A stretch of 64,000 nucleotides of DNA from UBA2882 sp045542735 (GCA_045542735.1 JAZQLQ010000011.1:48174-112173), one strand, 5' to 3'. Counted from the first letter of the stretch, positions 35,543 to 44,781 are shown. The notes: generated by a model not told the origin, from the letters alone. Program-made: numbers and translations.

Positions 35543-35638
35543 TACGACAGAGCAAATCCCCAATTTTTCTGTCGGTAAACTGATATATTTATTTATACTC
35601 CCCGTGAAATCGGCTATCACCCCTGATAGCCGATTTTC
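35543..35638 (+). ncRNA. Candidate small RNA with three CCCC motifs
   Basis: About 95 nt from the predicted start to a terminator-like hairpin. Hairpin 1 pairs CGACAGA (35545-35551) with TCTGTCG (35568-35574), with an inner AAAT/ATTT helix and a CCCCA loop. An AU-rich linker ends in CTCCCCG (35598-35604). Hairpin 2 is a 13-bp stem AAATCGGCTATCA/TGATAGCCGATTT with loop CCCC, followed by a short T run. All three CCCC motifs are unpaired, as in C-rich Firmicutes sRNAs (RoxS/RsaE) that pair with G-rich ribosome sites. I do not recognise a named family. Confidence 0.6.
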
Positions 35639-35663
35639 CATTTATATTGTATAGTTTTTACAT

Positions 35664-36104
35664 TCATCTGTTGTTCCAAATCTGTACCAAAATCCACACA
35701 ATCAACAACGGAATCAATATAGGCAGGAAAAAGCGGATAATGCGAAATACGGTGGACAGTAACAAGCACACCACCAAAATAACGGCAATAACGATCAATA
35801 TAGTTTTTAACTTTTTGCTAAAACCTGCATATCTTTGCTTCCGATCCGGCAATTCCTCTTCATAAGTACCATATCCTGCCGCATCCTCTTCATCATATAT
35901 ATTATTTCCTTCTGCACTGATAATTGATTTTGCCAATAAACGGGGATCGCCTAAGGCATCTAAAACTTCTTTCTCAGACTTTCCCTTGCGGATTTCTGTA
36001 TCAATGTACTGATTATAATAACGGGTAAGCTCCTGAAGCTTTTCCGGCGAAACCTTTCCGGTCAGATGTCTTTGTAATCCTGTAACGAAATCATATTTGT
36101 TCAT
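35664..36104 (-). CDS. DUF1700/HAAS-domain membrane protein
   Basis: A 146-aa protein. Residues 1-65 form the helical HAAS/DUF1700 domain (LTRYYNQYIDTEIRKGKSEKEVLDALGDPRLLAKSI), followed by an acidic linker and two close membrane helices (about 98-140). Such proteins usually accompany a PadR repressor and sense or modulate envelope state; no PadR gene is beside it. Stop lies 26 nt right of the small-RNA hairpin. Confidence 0.85.
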   Translation of the reverse strand: MNKYDFVTGLQRHLTGKVSPEKLQELTRYYNQYIDTEIRKGKSEKEVLDALGDPRLLAKSIISAEGNNIYDEEDAAGYGTYEEELPDRKQRYAGFSKKLKTILIVIAVILVVCLLLSTVFRIIRFFLPILIPLLIVWILVQIWNNR

Positions 36105-36177
36105 ATCCCTATTCTCCTTTACATCTGCTACTTATTATACAACATTCTTTCGCCCACAATAGTTTTTTTCGAAAAAT

Positions 36178-36207
36178 TTAACATTTGTTTCTATTTTGCT
36201 TTATAAT
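36178..36207 (+). promoter_or_regulatory. Promoter of the 53-aa gene
   Basis: TTAACA (36178-36183), 18-nt spacer, TATAAT (36202-36207), 37 nt before the ATG. Confidence 0.55.
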
Positions 36208-36244
36208 ATAATTAATTAACACTTCTAATATAAAGGAATGGTAA

Positions 36245-36406
36245 ATGAATCATTACAACCTGATTCATGACATTGGTAAAAATACCGAGAAATGCAATAA
36301 AGAAGCTATGGTTTTACGCGCCTTTCTGATGATGGCTGAGTTTATGGAAGATCCCATTTCCTACGAAAAGAAATTAACCGGCCGCTTGCATCAGGACCGG
36401 TTATAA
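36245..36406 (+). CDS. Small protein of 53 aa, unknown
   Basis: Plus-strand frame MNHYNLIHDIGKN... ending GRLHQDRL. It has its own promoter, an AAAGGA ribosome site 9 nt upstream and codon use like its neighbours. It is helical with an amphipathic centre (MVLRAFLMMAEFMED) and one Cys, without a membrane helix. The last codons contain the hairpin TAACCGG/CCGGTTA that may terminate it. No recognised family. Confidence 0.6.
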   Translation: MNHYNLIHDIGKNTEKCNKEAMVLRAFLMMAEFMEDPISYEKKLTGRLHQDRL

Positions 36407-36429
36407 ATTTCTATATTCTATATTATTAT

Positions 36430-37254
36430 TTATTCTTCTGTTGTTTCTTCAACAGCTTCCTTAACCGGCTCTTCCTTCTCCAGATCATCTTCCTCAAAGG
36501 TTTTTGAACCAATTTTTGCCAAAGCTTCTTTTCTGGCAATGGCTTCTTTTTCTGCTTTTGCTAAAGCTGCAGCCTTTTCCTTGCGTTCTCTTTCTTCCTT
36601 CTGTGCCGCAAACTCAATATTTTCTTCCTGAGTTGTGGCTATCTTCTTAAACACTTTATTGACCGTATGGGATGTACCATATCCAATCAAACCAAAGAAA
36701 AGTAACAACCACATATACCATGTATTTAATATAATAAAAGCATAATTTAAAGATATAAAGACGGGCGCAAACCAAGCCACAAAAATCTTTGCCCAACTCC
36801 ACAAGTTGCTGATAGAAAGCAAAAAGGCGTTTTTAAACGTATTCCATAACGTATTTTCAAAGGCGGCAATCAAAGGATACACAAAAGGGAAGGTAAGTAC
36901 TGCCACTACAAACTCTATTACAAAAACAACACTGTAAAAGGATGAAATGGCTCCCTCTATATTGCCAATCATGGTATACATGCCCCATAAGGTCACAATA
37001 ACAAATACTTCGATAAGCCAGGCAATGGTCGATTGCTTGAAATTGCTCTTAAAAGCTTCCCAAAAACCTCTAACCATATGTCCTTCTTCTTTACGTACCA
37101 TCTTAAGTCCCATGGTATACATTGCTGATGTGGATGCACCAATTGTCACAACCGGAAGGCAGAATATCACAAACAATACATTTAATACAAATACGTTACC
37201 AAATACATCAAGCACCCGTATGAGTGGCGTATTTTGATTTTGATCTTCTGTCAA
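36430..37254 (-). CDS. YesL-like DUF624 membrane protein
   Basis: A 274-aa protein with five to six membrane helices within residues 1-205 and the DUF624 feature LPVVTIGASTSAMYTMGLKMV near the start. The C-terminal 65 residues are a charged Ala/Lys/Glu coiled coil. YesL proteins accompany sugar uptake and two-component genes in Firmicutes, which fits the nearby ABC importer; no activity is known. It follows the foldase gene by 34 nt. Confidence 0.88.
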   Translation of the reverse strand: MTEDQNQNTPLIRVLDVFGNVFVLNVLFVIFCLPVVTIGASTSAMYTMGLKMVRKEEGHMVRGFWEAFKSNFKQSTIAWLIEVFVIVTLWGMYTMIGNIEGAISSFYSVVFVIEFVVAVLTFPFVYPLIAAFENTLWNTFKNAFLLSISNLWSWAKIFVAWFAPVFISLNYAFIILNTWYMWLLLFFGLIGYGTSHTVNKVFKKIATTQEENIEFAAQKEERERKEKAAALAKAEKEAIARKEALAKIGSKTFEEDDLEKEEPVKEAVEETTEE

Positions 37255-37288
37255 GGTAATTACCTCCTATATCTTTTGTTCTTAGTAT

Positions 37289-38362
37289 TTACTGCTGATC
37301 AATGGACAAATTTCTTCTTGTCATATCTTTACAAATTGCAGCAACGTCAACCTGCTCCAATACTGTCTGATCCGGCATAATATTACCGGCTCCGGATTGG
37401 GTCATCCAGCTTTCCTGCATGGTAGGTAATAACTGATTCGCATTCTGATATGCAAGATAGCGGATCATATAATCTTTGTATTCCAAATCATCCGGATTAT
37501 CCATACGAACTACCATATATCCTGCGTCAGTCTTTACAACCTCAGAAATATCACCTGTAGCTAAGCCTGCAACTACAGTATTCAATTCTCCTGCATAAGC
37601 ACCTTCATAATTGCGCTCAATACCGGAACAATGTGCAATGCCATACTCTGTCACCAAGTCTTCCATGGATTCACCTGCAAGCGCACGACTTCTCAACTCT
37701 TCAGCCTTTGCCAGTTGCTCTTTCATAACATCTTCGGATAAGGGCACCGCATTACCTGCGTCATCTTTCATAGCATTACCTTCAGCATCATACTCAATAC
37801 TGGGGAACAAAGCATAATATACCGTATGGAATTTTAAATCCGCATAATCTTTTTCAAACTGTGCCAGATATTCCTCGGACAAATCAGACACTGCCTTATC
37901 TGTCATGGTATTAATATATGCCTGTCTTACAAACAAATCTTCTACACAAGCCTGGTCAATACCATAGGTGCCAAGAAAATCTGCGCCAAAATAATTATAA
38001 AAATTCTCAGCAGATACCTTTGCCTCAGCCATTTTTTCTTCACTTGGCTCAATTCCGGTTTCAACTGCTAACAAATATTCAACCACTTCCAATTTTAACT
38101 GCTTCATGGTTGTATCAATAATTCCTGCTTCAGCTATCTCTGTAACATCTGCCGCATCTAAAGAATTATTGTAGCAATACTGAATCAAATATAAATATGT
38201 CTCACTCAGAGTCACATCATAATCTTCAATTGATAAAACAACAGTACTCTTTCCTTCTTCTACAGAGACTTTTTCTCCGGAGCATCCGGTTAATACACAT
38301 GCCAACAACAACTGCATGCAAAGCACAACCGCTACCATTTTTTTACTAAATAATCTTTTCAT
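37289..38362 (-). CDS. PrsA/SurA-like peptidyl-prolyl isomerase lipoprotein
   Basis: A 357-aa extracytoplasmic foldase. Signal with lipobox VLTGCSG (Cys near residue 27), SurA-like helical N-domain, then a parvulin domain (about 185-310: HTVYYALFPSIE..., and GELNTVVAGLATGDISEVVKTDAGYMVVRM). It assists folding of secreted proteins such as cellulases. Start 38362 is chosen because GGAGG is 6 nt upstream; 25 codons of open frame further up lack a ribosome site. Confidence 0.88.
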   Translation of the reverse strand: MKRLFSKKMVAVVLCMQLLLACVLTGCSGEKVSVEEGKSTVVLSIEDYDVTLSETYLYLIQYCYNNSLDAADVTEIAEAGIIDTTMKQLKLEVVEYLLAVETGIEPSEEKMAEAKVSAENFYNYFGADFLGTYGIDQACVEDLFVRQAYINTMTDKAVSDLSEEYLAQFEKDYADLKFHTVYYALFPSIEYDAEGNAMKDDAGNAVPLSEDVMKEQLAKAEELRSRALAGESMEDLVTEYGIAHCSGIERNYEGAYAGELNTVVAGLATGDISEVVKTDAGYMVVRMDNPDDLEYKDYMIRYLAYQNANQLLPTMQESWMTQSGAGNIMPDQTVLEQVDVAAICKDMTRRNLSIDQQ

Positions 38363-38408
38363 ATTCATCCTCCAAAGTGCCGAATTTCCTCTATATAACA
38401 CAAACTTC

Positions 38409-38437
38409 ATTATAATATAGTACCTGCCAAAAAACAA
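38409..38437 (-). promoter_or_regulatory. Promoter of the foldase gene
   Basis: Minus strand TTGTTT (38437-38432), 17-nt spacer, TATAAT (38414-38409). The -35 touches the T run of the ABC operon terminator. Confidence 0.65.
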
Positions 38438-38487
38438 TAAAAAAAGTGCAATTACACAGTTTTTTCACAAACCGCGCAATTGCACTT
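38438..38487 (-). terminator. Terminator of the sugar ABC operon
   Basis: AAGTGCAATT/AATTGCACTT stem with an inner G-rich/T-rich pairing, then a T7 run on the minus strand, about 34 nt after the last permease gene. Confidence 0.85.
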
Positions 38488-38520
38488 AAAGTCTTAATTA
38501 TGTAAGAATAATACTTACGA

Positions 38521-39390
38521 TTACTCTTTTACACCACCCAATGCTACACCGGCTACGATGTATTTAGATAATGCTAAGTAAGCAATCATAATCGGAAGAA
38601 CTGTAATTAACAGACCTGCGTAGATTTCACCGAAGTCACGTTTTTTATCGTTAGATTTCAAGCTTTCTACGAACATAGGCATAGTACCTAAATCTCTGTT
38701 ACCACCTAACAAGATGGAAGGTGTATACAAGTTGTTCCAAGAAGCAACGAATGCGAAGATCGCCTGTGTTGCCATAGCGGGTTTAAGCAACGGAATACCG
38801 ATAGTATTGAAAATCTTAAACTCGCCTGCACCGTCAATACGTGCAGCTTCTACGATTTCTACAGACAAACCTGTCTGCATGTACTGTTTCATGAAGTAAA
38901 CAGTAGTAGGAGCAGCCATAGCGGGCAAGATCAAAGGTAAGAAGGTACCATACATACCTGTTAACTGACAAACCTTAATCAAACCAACGATGGATACCTG
39001 TGTAGGAATCATCATGATAGCGTAGATGAATGCCCATGCAAGGTTTCTACCTTTGAAGTTATATACAGTCAAACCATAAGCTGTAAGAGATGCAAAGTAT
39101 ACCTGCAATACAGTTGTAGGAATGGTAATAATTAAGGAGTTTTTCATAGCTCCCCATAAGGATACCATAGATGTAGCATCGGTCTTAACCATCAAGTTAT
39201 GATAGTTGGTAAGGAAGTTCTTACCGGGTAACCAGTGAAGACCCTGCTTGATAACGTTTGACTCTAATGTTGAGTTAATAATCAAAACATAGAAAGGGAA
39301 GATAGCCAACAAACATAACAGAATACAAATAACGTATCTGAAAATCGCTGTGCCACTAACTTTCTTTGTATTTTTTTTGTTAGTTTCCAT
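38521..39390 (-). CDS. Sugar ABC transporter permease, MalG/AraQ type
   Basis: A 289-aa inner permease with six helices and the EAA motif EAARIDGAGEFKIFNTIGIPLLKP at about 188-212. CUT1 carbohydrate importers use two such permeases with a binding lipoprotein and a shared MsmX-type ATPase; no ATPase gene is present here, as is usual in Firmicutes. Last gene of the operon. Confidence 0.94.
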   Translation of the reverse strand: METNKKNTKKVSGTAIFRYVICILLCLLAIFPFYVLIINSTLESNVIKQGLHWLPGKNFLTNYHNLMVKTDATSMVSLWGAMKNSLIITIPTTVLQVYFASLTAYGLTVYNFKGRNLAWAFIYAIMMIPTQVSIVGLIKVCQLTGMYGTFLPLILPAMAAPTTVYFMKQYMQTGLSVEIVEAARIDGAGEFKIFNTIGIPLLKPAMATQAIFAFVASWNNLYTPSILLGGNRDLGTMPMFVESLKSNDKKRDFGEIYAGLLITVLPIMIAYLALSKYIVAGVALGGVKE

Positions 39391-39410
39391 TATCTCTTCT
39401 ACCTCCTATC

Positions 39411-40349
39411 CTAGTTCTTCTCATCTGTCAGTTTGTAGAATACCATACTAACTACAAGAGTAATAGCAAACAGGATAATAGAATATGCTGATGCTCTACC
39501 AAAGTTCTGCTTATTACCACCACTTACGTAGGATTTAATCAACATAACGATAGTTGTTGTGGACATAACTGCAGAATCACCCATCTGTACAACCGGGCCA
39601 CCCTTGTTTAACAAGGCAGGAATATCGTACATCTGCAAACCACCGATAGCAGAAGTTACCATTGTAAACTGCAAAATCGGTTTCAACAACGGAACAGTAA
39701 TCTTGAAGAACTGCTGTCTGGAAGATGCACCGTCAACCATTGCTGCTTCATATAAGGAAGGATTGATACCCAAAATACCTGCAATCAATACGATCATAGT
39801 ATTTCCATACCACATCCAGAACTGAATAAATGCGATGATGAGCAAGGTCCACCAGCCTTTATTCAAGACAGTCTCTGTCTCTCCTACAATTCCCATAGAA
39901 CGCATAACGCCTGTCATAGAACCATGTACGTCAAACAAACTGAAGAACAATACGGCGATAGTAGCCGCTGTAATGATGTTAGGCATGTACATGATAACTT
40001 TATAAGCACCCATTCCTTTTAATTTGCAACGGATATCTGTAAACCATGCTGCAAGTAATAAAGATAAAAGGATCTGAGGGATAAAATTCAACAACCACAT
40101 TACAACTGTAACCGCAATTGCATACCAAACTTCTCCACCGCCGGCATCACCAAATACGTAATTTACGTAGTTGCCAAGACCAAATACTTCAGTAACCGCA
40201 TTTCTGCCTTTTTTCTCTTCATAAATGAAGGATCTGAAGAATGTGTAAATCAGTGGATAAAATTGAAAAATTAAAAAAGTAATAAAGAATGGTGTGATAA
40301 AATATACACCATACTTTCCATATTCAACCGTTTTCTTTTTAGTTTTCAC
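39411..40349 (-). CDS. Sugar ABC transporter permease, MalF type
   Basis: A 312-aa partner permease with six helices and EAA motif EAAMVDGASSRQQFFKITVPLLKP. The frame is open to 40433, but that GTG has no ribosome site and lies inside the intercistronic hairpin region. GTG at 40349 has GGGAG 7 nt upstream and gives a normal MalF-type N-terminus (VKTKKKTVEYGKYGVYF), so it is preferred. Confidence 0.92.
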   Translation of the reverse strand: MKTKKKTVEYGKYGVYFITPFFITFLIFQFYPLIYTFFRSFIYEEKKGRNAVTEVFGLGNYVNYVFGDAGGGEVWYAIAVTVVMWLLNFIPQILLSLLLAAWFTDIRCKLKGMGAYKVIMYMPNIITAATIAVLFFSLFDVHGSMTGVMRSMGIVGETETVLNKGWWTLLIIAFIQFWMWYGNTMIVLIAGILGINPSLYEAAMVDGASSRQQFFKITVPLLKPILQFTMVTSAIGGLQMYDIPALLNKGGPVVQMGDSAVMSTTTIVMLIKSYVSGGNKQNFGRASAYSIILFAITLVVSMVFYKLTDEKN

Positions 40350-40425
40350 ACCGTCACTCCCAATCAGTAATAAATTCAACCCAAAACTCTTACTTTTCAC
40401 CGAAGAAATTCTCTTCTTTTTAAAA

Positions 40426-40461
40426 CTATGCACCGATATGCCGTAGCATACCGATGCATAG
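40426..40461 (-). promoter_or_regulatory. Intercistronic hairpin between binding protein and permease genes
   Basis: 16-bp stem CTATGCATCGGTATGC/GCATATCGGTGCATAG with two G-U pairs and a TACG loop, then TTTTAAAAAG. Placed where sugar importers often limit permease expression relative to the binding protein or protect the upstream mRNA 3' end. Confidence 0.65.
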
Positions 40462-40493
40462 CTAAAAGTTACTTAATATTTACACTAAGCAGA

Positions 40494-41924
40494 TTATTCT
40501 ACTGTGATGTAATCGTAAGATTTTGCAACTTCATCTTTTACATACTGAACAGCATCTTCAGCAGTTGCTAAAGTACCTTCGTTGTAAGCGATGGAAGCCT
40601 GGTCCATGATTACTTTCAAAGCGGAATCCATGTATGTAGCGTTGCTTAAGTCGATCTTTGTAGCAGCTTCTGCCCATGTTTCAACAGGGTTCTGTCCGCC
40701 TAAGATGTCTGCAGCACCTTTGCCATCAGCAATGATGTTAGCAACAGCTTCTTTGTTGTTTACGAAGTCCATAGTTTCAGCTTCGATTGTGTACATGATT
40801 TCAGGATCACAGCATAAGGAGTAAAGTAAGAATGCTGCTAACTCTGTGTTAGGACAATCAGCACCAACTGCGATATATGTACCACCCCAGTGATATCCTA
40901 CAGGGCCTTCACATACTCTCCAGTCACCGAATGTAGATGTTTCACTGTCTTCTGTTGTAGCGATACACCAGTAAACGAACCATGTACATCCGAAGTAACC
41001 GAATACGTCACCTTCGAAGTTTGCGGACCAAGCGTCAGACCACATAGATGTCTGATCTGTGTATCCACCATCGTATAATTTTTTAGCTGTCTCGAAGTAA
41101 TCTGTTACGCAAGAGTCAAGAGTTAATGTCTCTGTACCATCTTCTGCAACTGTTACCCAAGGCTGTGTCTGCTGATCCCAGATAGCGTATTTAACATCGT
41201 CGGGACCGGAAAGCATTGTGTAACCAGCTTCTTTCATCTTGTCAGCTGTAGCGAAGAATGTATCCCAATCTTTAACTGCTTCCTGAACGTCAGCAGGATC
41301 GGAAGATCCAAGTACTTCTTCAGCGATAGATGCACGATATGTGAAGTTACCAGGAGCTGCCTGCCATGTTAAAGCTTTCAACTCTCCGTTGTATGTAGCG
41401 TAATCTTTTGTATACTGATAAGCGTTTGCATACATCTCATCTGTGATACCGATTGCTGCCATAGATAATGTAGCGTCTGTCTCTGTGTAGTATTTAGCTA
41501 CATCGTTGTCAGCTGCGATTAAGGAAGGATATTTGTCGCCACCAGCCATAGCTGTGTCAACTAATTCCTGATATGTTCCGTCTGTACCGGAAACACCTAA
41601 GTTAACGTACTCAACGTAGTCGCTGTATTCAGGATATTTGTCTAAAACAAACTGTAAACGGCTACCGAACTCATCGTTCCAAGAGTAAGCATAGATTTTT
41701 TTGGACTCATCCCATCCTTCTGTGCTGGGAGCTTCCATAGCAGCTGCTTCAACAACTTCGTTTGTATCTTCTACAACGGGTTCTTCTTCAGCTTCAGCTT
41801 CAGGAGCTGCTTCTTCTGTTGTGTTGTCAGCTTCAGGAGCTGCTTCTTCTGTTCCGCCACATCCAACTAATAAGGATGCTACCATAGCTACGGAAAGAAC
41901 TACACTTAATAATTTCTTTTTCAT
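40494..41924 (-). CDS. Sugar-binding lipoprotein, probably for cello-oligosaccharides
   Basis: A 476-aa extracytoplasmic binding lipoprotein of the CUT1 type. Lipobox LLVGCGG (Cys near 22) is followed by an acidic Glu/Ala linker with a repeated TEEAAPEA motif (about 25-55). The mature domain is rich in Trp and Asp, typical of oligosaccharide binders. It heads the importer operon and is divergent from cellobiose phosphorylase, so cellobiose or cellodextrin is the inferred ligand. Confidence 0.9.
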   Translation of the reverse strand: MKKKLLSVVLSVAMVASLLVGCGGTEEAAPEADNTTEEAAPEAEAEEEPVVEDTNEVVEAAAMEAPSTEGWDESKKIYAYSWNDEFGSRLQFVLDKYPEYSDYVEYVNLGVSGTDGTYQELVDTAMAGGDKYPSLIAADNDVAKYYTETDATLSMAAIGITDEMYANAYQYTKDYATYNGELKALTWQAAPGNFTYRASIAEEVLGSSDPADVQEAVKDWDTFFATADKMKEAGYTMLSGPDDVKYAIWDQQTQPWVTVAEDGTETLTLDSCVTDYFETAKKLYDGGYTDQTSMWSDAWSANFEGDVFGYFGCTWFVYWCIATTEDSETSTFGDWRVCEGPVGYHWGGTYIAVGADCPNTELAAFLLYSLCCDPEIMYTIEAETMDFVNNKEAVANIIADGKGAADILGGQNPVETWAEAATKIDLSNATYMDSALKVIMDQASIAYNEGTLATAEDAVQYVKDEVAKSYDYITVE

Positions 41925-42008
41925 TCTTTTTGTTCCTCCTCTAAAAGATTGTTTGAAATAAGTGTGTTAATAGTTCGCCAAAGCACGGTATGTGCCCTAG
42001 CAAGACTT

Positions 42009-42037
42009 ACTTTATTACATTTTATCCAAAATTGCAA
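42009..42037 (-). promoter_or_regulatory. Promoter of the sugar ABC operon
   Basis: Minus strand TTGCAA (42037-42032), 17-nt spacer, TAAAGT (42014-42009), about 85 nt before the binding-protein start. Confidence 0.55.
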
Positions 42038-42212
42038 GAGTTTTGTTGTATTTTTTGTACATTTTACCCCTTTTTGGTAGTATTTCACAGTTTTGGCATT
42101 CTCTTTTTTGTGGTTTTGTACACAGTTTGTTCATATTTTATTCACATTTGTGTTTTCTCTTTCATTACATATATATGTATCCTTCTTTTTTTATATACAT
42201 CGCTGATTTCTC

Positions 42213-42241
42213 TTGATTTTATATATCTGTTTTTGTATAAT
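42213..42241 (+). promoter_or_regulatory. Promoter of cellobiose phosphorylase
   Basis: TTGATT (42213-42218), 17-nt spacer, TATAAT (42236-42241), 61 nt before the ATG. Confidence 0.7.
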
Positions 42242-42301
42242 TTTCATGTGGATTGCCTTGGGGGGTAGTCCTAACAATACATATTGAAAGGAAATTGGAT
42301 T

Positions 42302-44737
42302 ATGAAATTTGGTTACTTCGATGACGCCAATAAGGAATACGTCATCACCACACCCAAGACCCCGCTTCCTTGGATCAACTACTTAGGATGCAATGACTTC
42401 TTTACATTGATCTCCAACACATGCGGTGGTTATACCTTTTATAAGGATGCAAAATTATTAAGAATTACCCGTTACCGTTATAACGATGTTCCCTTGGACA
42501 TCAACGGCAAATACTTCTATATTAAGGATGGCGATACTGTATGGAATCCCGGTTGGAAACCTACACAGACAGACCTCGATGAGTACGAATGCCGTCATGG
42601 TATCGGATATTCCAAATTTAAAGGCGTGAAAAACGGCGTGGAAGCAAATGTACTTACTTTTGTTCCCATGAGCGATGCTTGTGAAGTAAGCCGTTTGACT
42701 GTTACAAACAACAGTGATGCTTCCAAAGAATTAAAATTATTCTCTTATGTAGAATGGTGTCTGTGGAATGCAGATGACGATTCCAGAAACTTCCAGAGAA
42801 ACTTAAGTACCGGCGAAGTTGAAGTGATCGGTTCTACTATTTATCACAAAACAGAGTACAGAGAGCGTCGTAATCACTACGCAGTTTACTCTGTAAACGC
42901 TCCCATCGATGGTTTTGATACAAGCCGTGACGAGTTCTTAGGCGCTTATCGTGGCGTGAATGATCCTGAGGTTGTTGCAAACGGACAGGCTAACAACTCC
43001 GTAGCAAGCGGATGGTCTCCCATTGCTTCTCACCAGATCAACGTTACATTAGCTCCCGGAGAGAGCAAATCCTTCGTATTCGTACTTGGTTACTGCGAGA
43101 ACCCTGTAGAAGATAAATGGGAAGCTCCCGGCATCATTAAAAAAGATCCCGCAAACGCATTACTTGCAAAATACCAGACAGATGCAGATGTAGACAAAGC
43201 TTTTGCTGAGTTACAGACATACTGGGATGGTTTACTTTCCAAATATACTGTTAAATCTTCCAACGACAAAGTTGACCGTATGGTTAACATCTGGAACCAG
43301 TATCAGTGTATGGTTACCTTCAACATGTCCCGTTCCGCTTCTTATTATGAATCCGGTATCGGCCGTGGTATGGGCTTCCGTGACTCTTGTCAGGACTTGC
43401 TTGGTTTCGTACACCTGATTCCCGAACGTGCAAGAGGCCGTATCATCGATATCGCTTCTACACAGTTTGAAGATGGTAGTGCTTATCACCAGTATCAGCC
43501 TCTTACCAAAAAAGGTAATGCAGATATCGGTTCCGGCTTCAACGATGACCCGTTGTGGTTAATCGCAGGAACAAGCGCATACATCCGTGAAAGCGGCGAT
43601 ATGTCCATCTTAGATGAAATGGTTCCTTTCGATAATGACGAAAGCAAAGCTACTCCTTTGTTGAACCACTTAAAACGTTCCTTTGATTACATCGTAAATC
43701 ACAAAGGACCTCACAACTTACCTTTGATCGGACGTGCTGACTGGAATGACTGTCTGAACTTAAACTGCTTCTCCGAGCATCCCGGTGAATCCTTCCAGAC
43801 ATTCGGACCTTCCGAAGGACCTGTTGCTGAATCCGTATTTATCGGTGGTATGTTTGTAAAATATGGTTTAGAGTATGCTGAGCTCTGCGAGTTAAAAGGT
43901 GATCAGGCTGAAGCTGATTACGCTCGTGCAGAAGTTGAGAAAATGAGAGAAGCTCTCTTAAAAGATGGTTGGGACGGCGAATGGTTCGTTCGTGCATACG
44001 ATGCATACAGCCAGAAGATCGGTTCCAAAGAGTGTGAAGAAGGACAGATCTTCATCGAGCCTCAGGGCTTCTGTGTATTGGCAGGTGTTGGTGTTGAGAC
44101 CGGCGAAGCTAAGAAAGCACTTGATTCTGTTAAAGAAAAATTGGATACCCAGTATGGTATCATGATTTTACAGCCTGCTTACACCAAATATCACTTAGAG
44201 CTTGGTGAAGTTACCTCTTATCCTCCGGGATACAAAGAGAACGCAGGTATCTTCTGCCACAACAACCCTTGGGTTTCCATCGCTGAGACCGTAATCGGAC
44301 GTGGTGACAGAGCTTTCGAGATTTACCAGAAAACTTGTCCTGCTTACGTAGAAGAGTTTAGTGAAATTCACAGAACAGAGCCTTATGTATATGCACAGAT
44401 GATCGCAGGTGCAGATGCTAAATTCCACGGCGAAGCTAAGAACTCCTGGTTAACAGGTACAGCTGCTTGGACATTTGTAAACATCTCCCAGTACATCTTG
44501 GGTGTATACCCTACACACAAAGGTCTTTCCATCGATCCTTGTGTACCTACAGGCTTTGGTGATTTCGAAATTACTCGTCAGTTCCGTGAAGGAACATACA
44601 ACATCAAAGTTGTAAACCCCAACAACGTAGAAAAAGGTGTTGCTAGCATGACTGTAGACGGCGTAGCTGTTGAAGGTTGTGTAGTTCCTTACGTAAAAGG
44701 TAAAGAATCCTACGACGTAGTTGTAACCATGGGCTAA
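42302..44737 (+). CDS. Cellobiose phosphorylase (GH94)
   Basis: An 811-aa GH94 enzyme that splits cellobiose with phosphate into glucose and glucose-1-phosphate inside the cell. Length equals characterised cellobiose phosphorylases. The catalytic Asp is in GRADWNDCLNLN (near 483), and GIGRGMGFRDSCQDLLGF, PPGYKENAGIFCHNNPW and GTAAWTFVNISQYILG are family blocks. AAAGGAAA precedes the start. The gene is rich in favoured codons, implying high expression. It links the GH5 cellulase and the divergent ABC importer. Confidence 0.96.
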   Translation: MKFGYFDDANKEYVITTPKTPLPWINYLGCNDFFTLISNTCGGYTFYKDAKLLRITRYRYNDVPLDINGKYFYIKDGDTVWNPGWKPTQTDLDEYECRHGIGYSKFKGVKNGVEANVLTFVPMSDACEVSRLTVTNNSDASKELKLFSYVEWCLWNADDDSRNFQRNLSTGEVEVIGSTIYHKTEYRERRNHYAVYSVNAPIDGFDTSRDEFLGAYRGVNDPEVVANGQANNSVASGWSPIASHQINVTLAPGESKSFVFVLGYCENPVEDKWEAPGIIKKDPANALLAKYQTDADVDKAFAELQTYWDGLLSKYTVKSSNDKVDRMVNIWNQYQCMVTFNMSRSASYYESGIGRGMGFRDSCQDLLGFVHLIPERARGRIIDIASTQFEDGSAYHQYQPLTKKGNADIGSGFNDDPLWLIAGTSAYIRESGDMSILDEMVPFDNDESKATPLLNHLKRSFDYIVNHKGPHNLPLIGRADWNDCLNLNCFSEHPGESFQTFGPSEGPVAESVFIGGMFVKYGLEYAELCELKGDQAEADYARAEVEKMREALLKDGWDGEWFVRAYDAYSQKIGSKECEEGQIFIEPQGFCVLAGVGVETGEAKKALDSVKEKLDTQYGIMILQPAYTKYHLELGEVTSYPPGYKENAGIFCHNNPWVSIAETVIGRGDRAFEIYQKTCPAYVEEFSEIHRTEPYVYAQMIAGADAKFHGEAKNSWLTGTAAWTFVNISQYILGVYPTHKGLSIDPCVPTGFGDFEITRQFREGTYNIKVVNPNNVEKGVASMTVDGVAVEGCVVPYVKGKESYDVVVTMG

Positions 44738-44753
44738 TTTCCATCATATAAAT

Positions 44754-44781
44754 AAGGCAGCGTCACATGACGCTGCCTTTT
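44754..44781. terminator. Bidirectional terminator after cellobiose phosphorylase
   Basis: AAGGCAGCGTCA/TGACGCTGCCTT stem with a short loop and TTTTG on the plus side; AT-rich on the other. Shared with the convergent cls gene. Confidence 0.85.

Larger units (their letters stand above)
41925..42301. other. Divergent control region of the cellodextrin genes
   Basis: 377 bp without a gene, T-rich on the plus strand. It holds one promoter for each direction (listed separately). I see no clear long operator dyad; short possible repeats exist but none is convincing. Confidence 0.6.
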
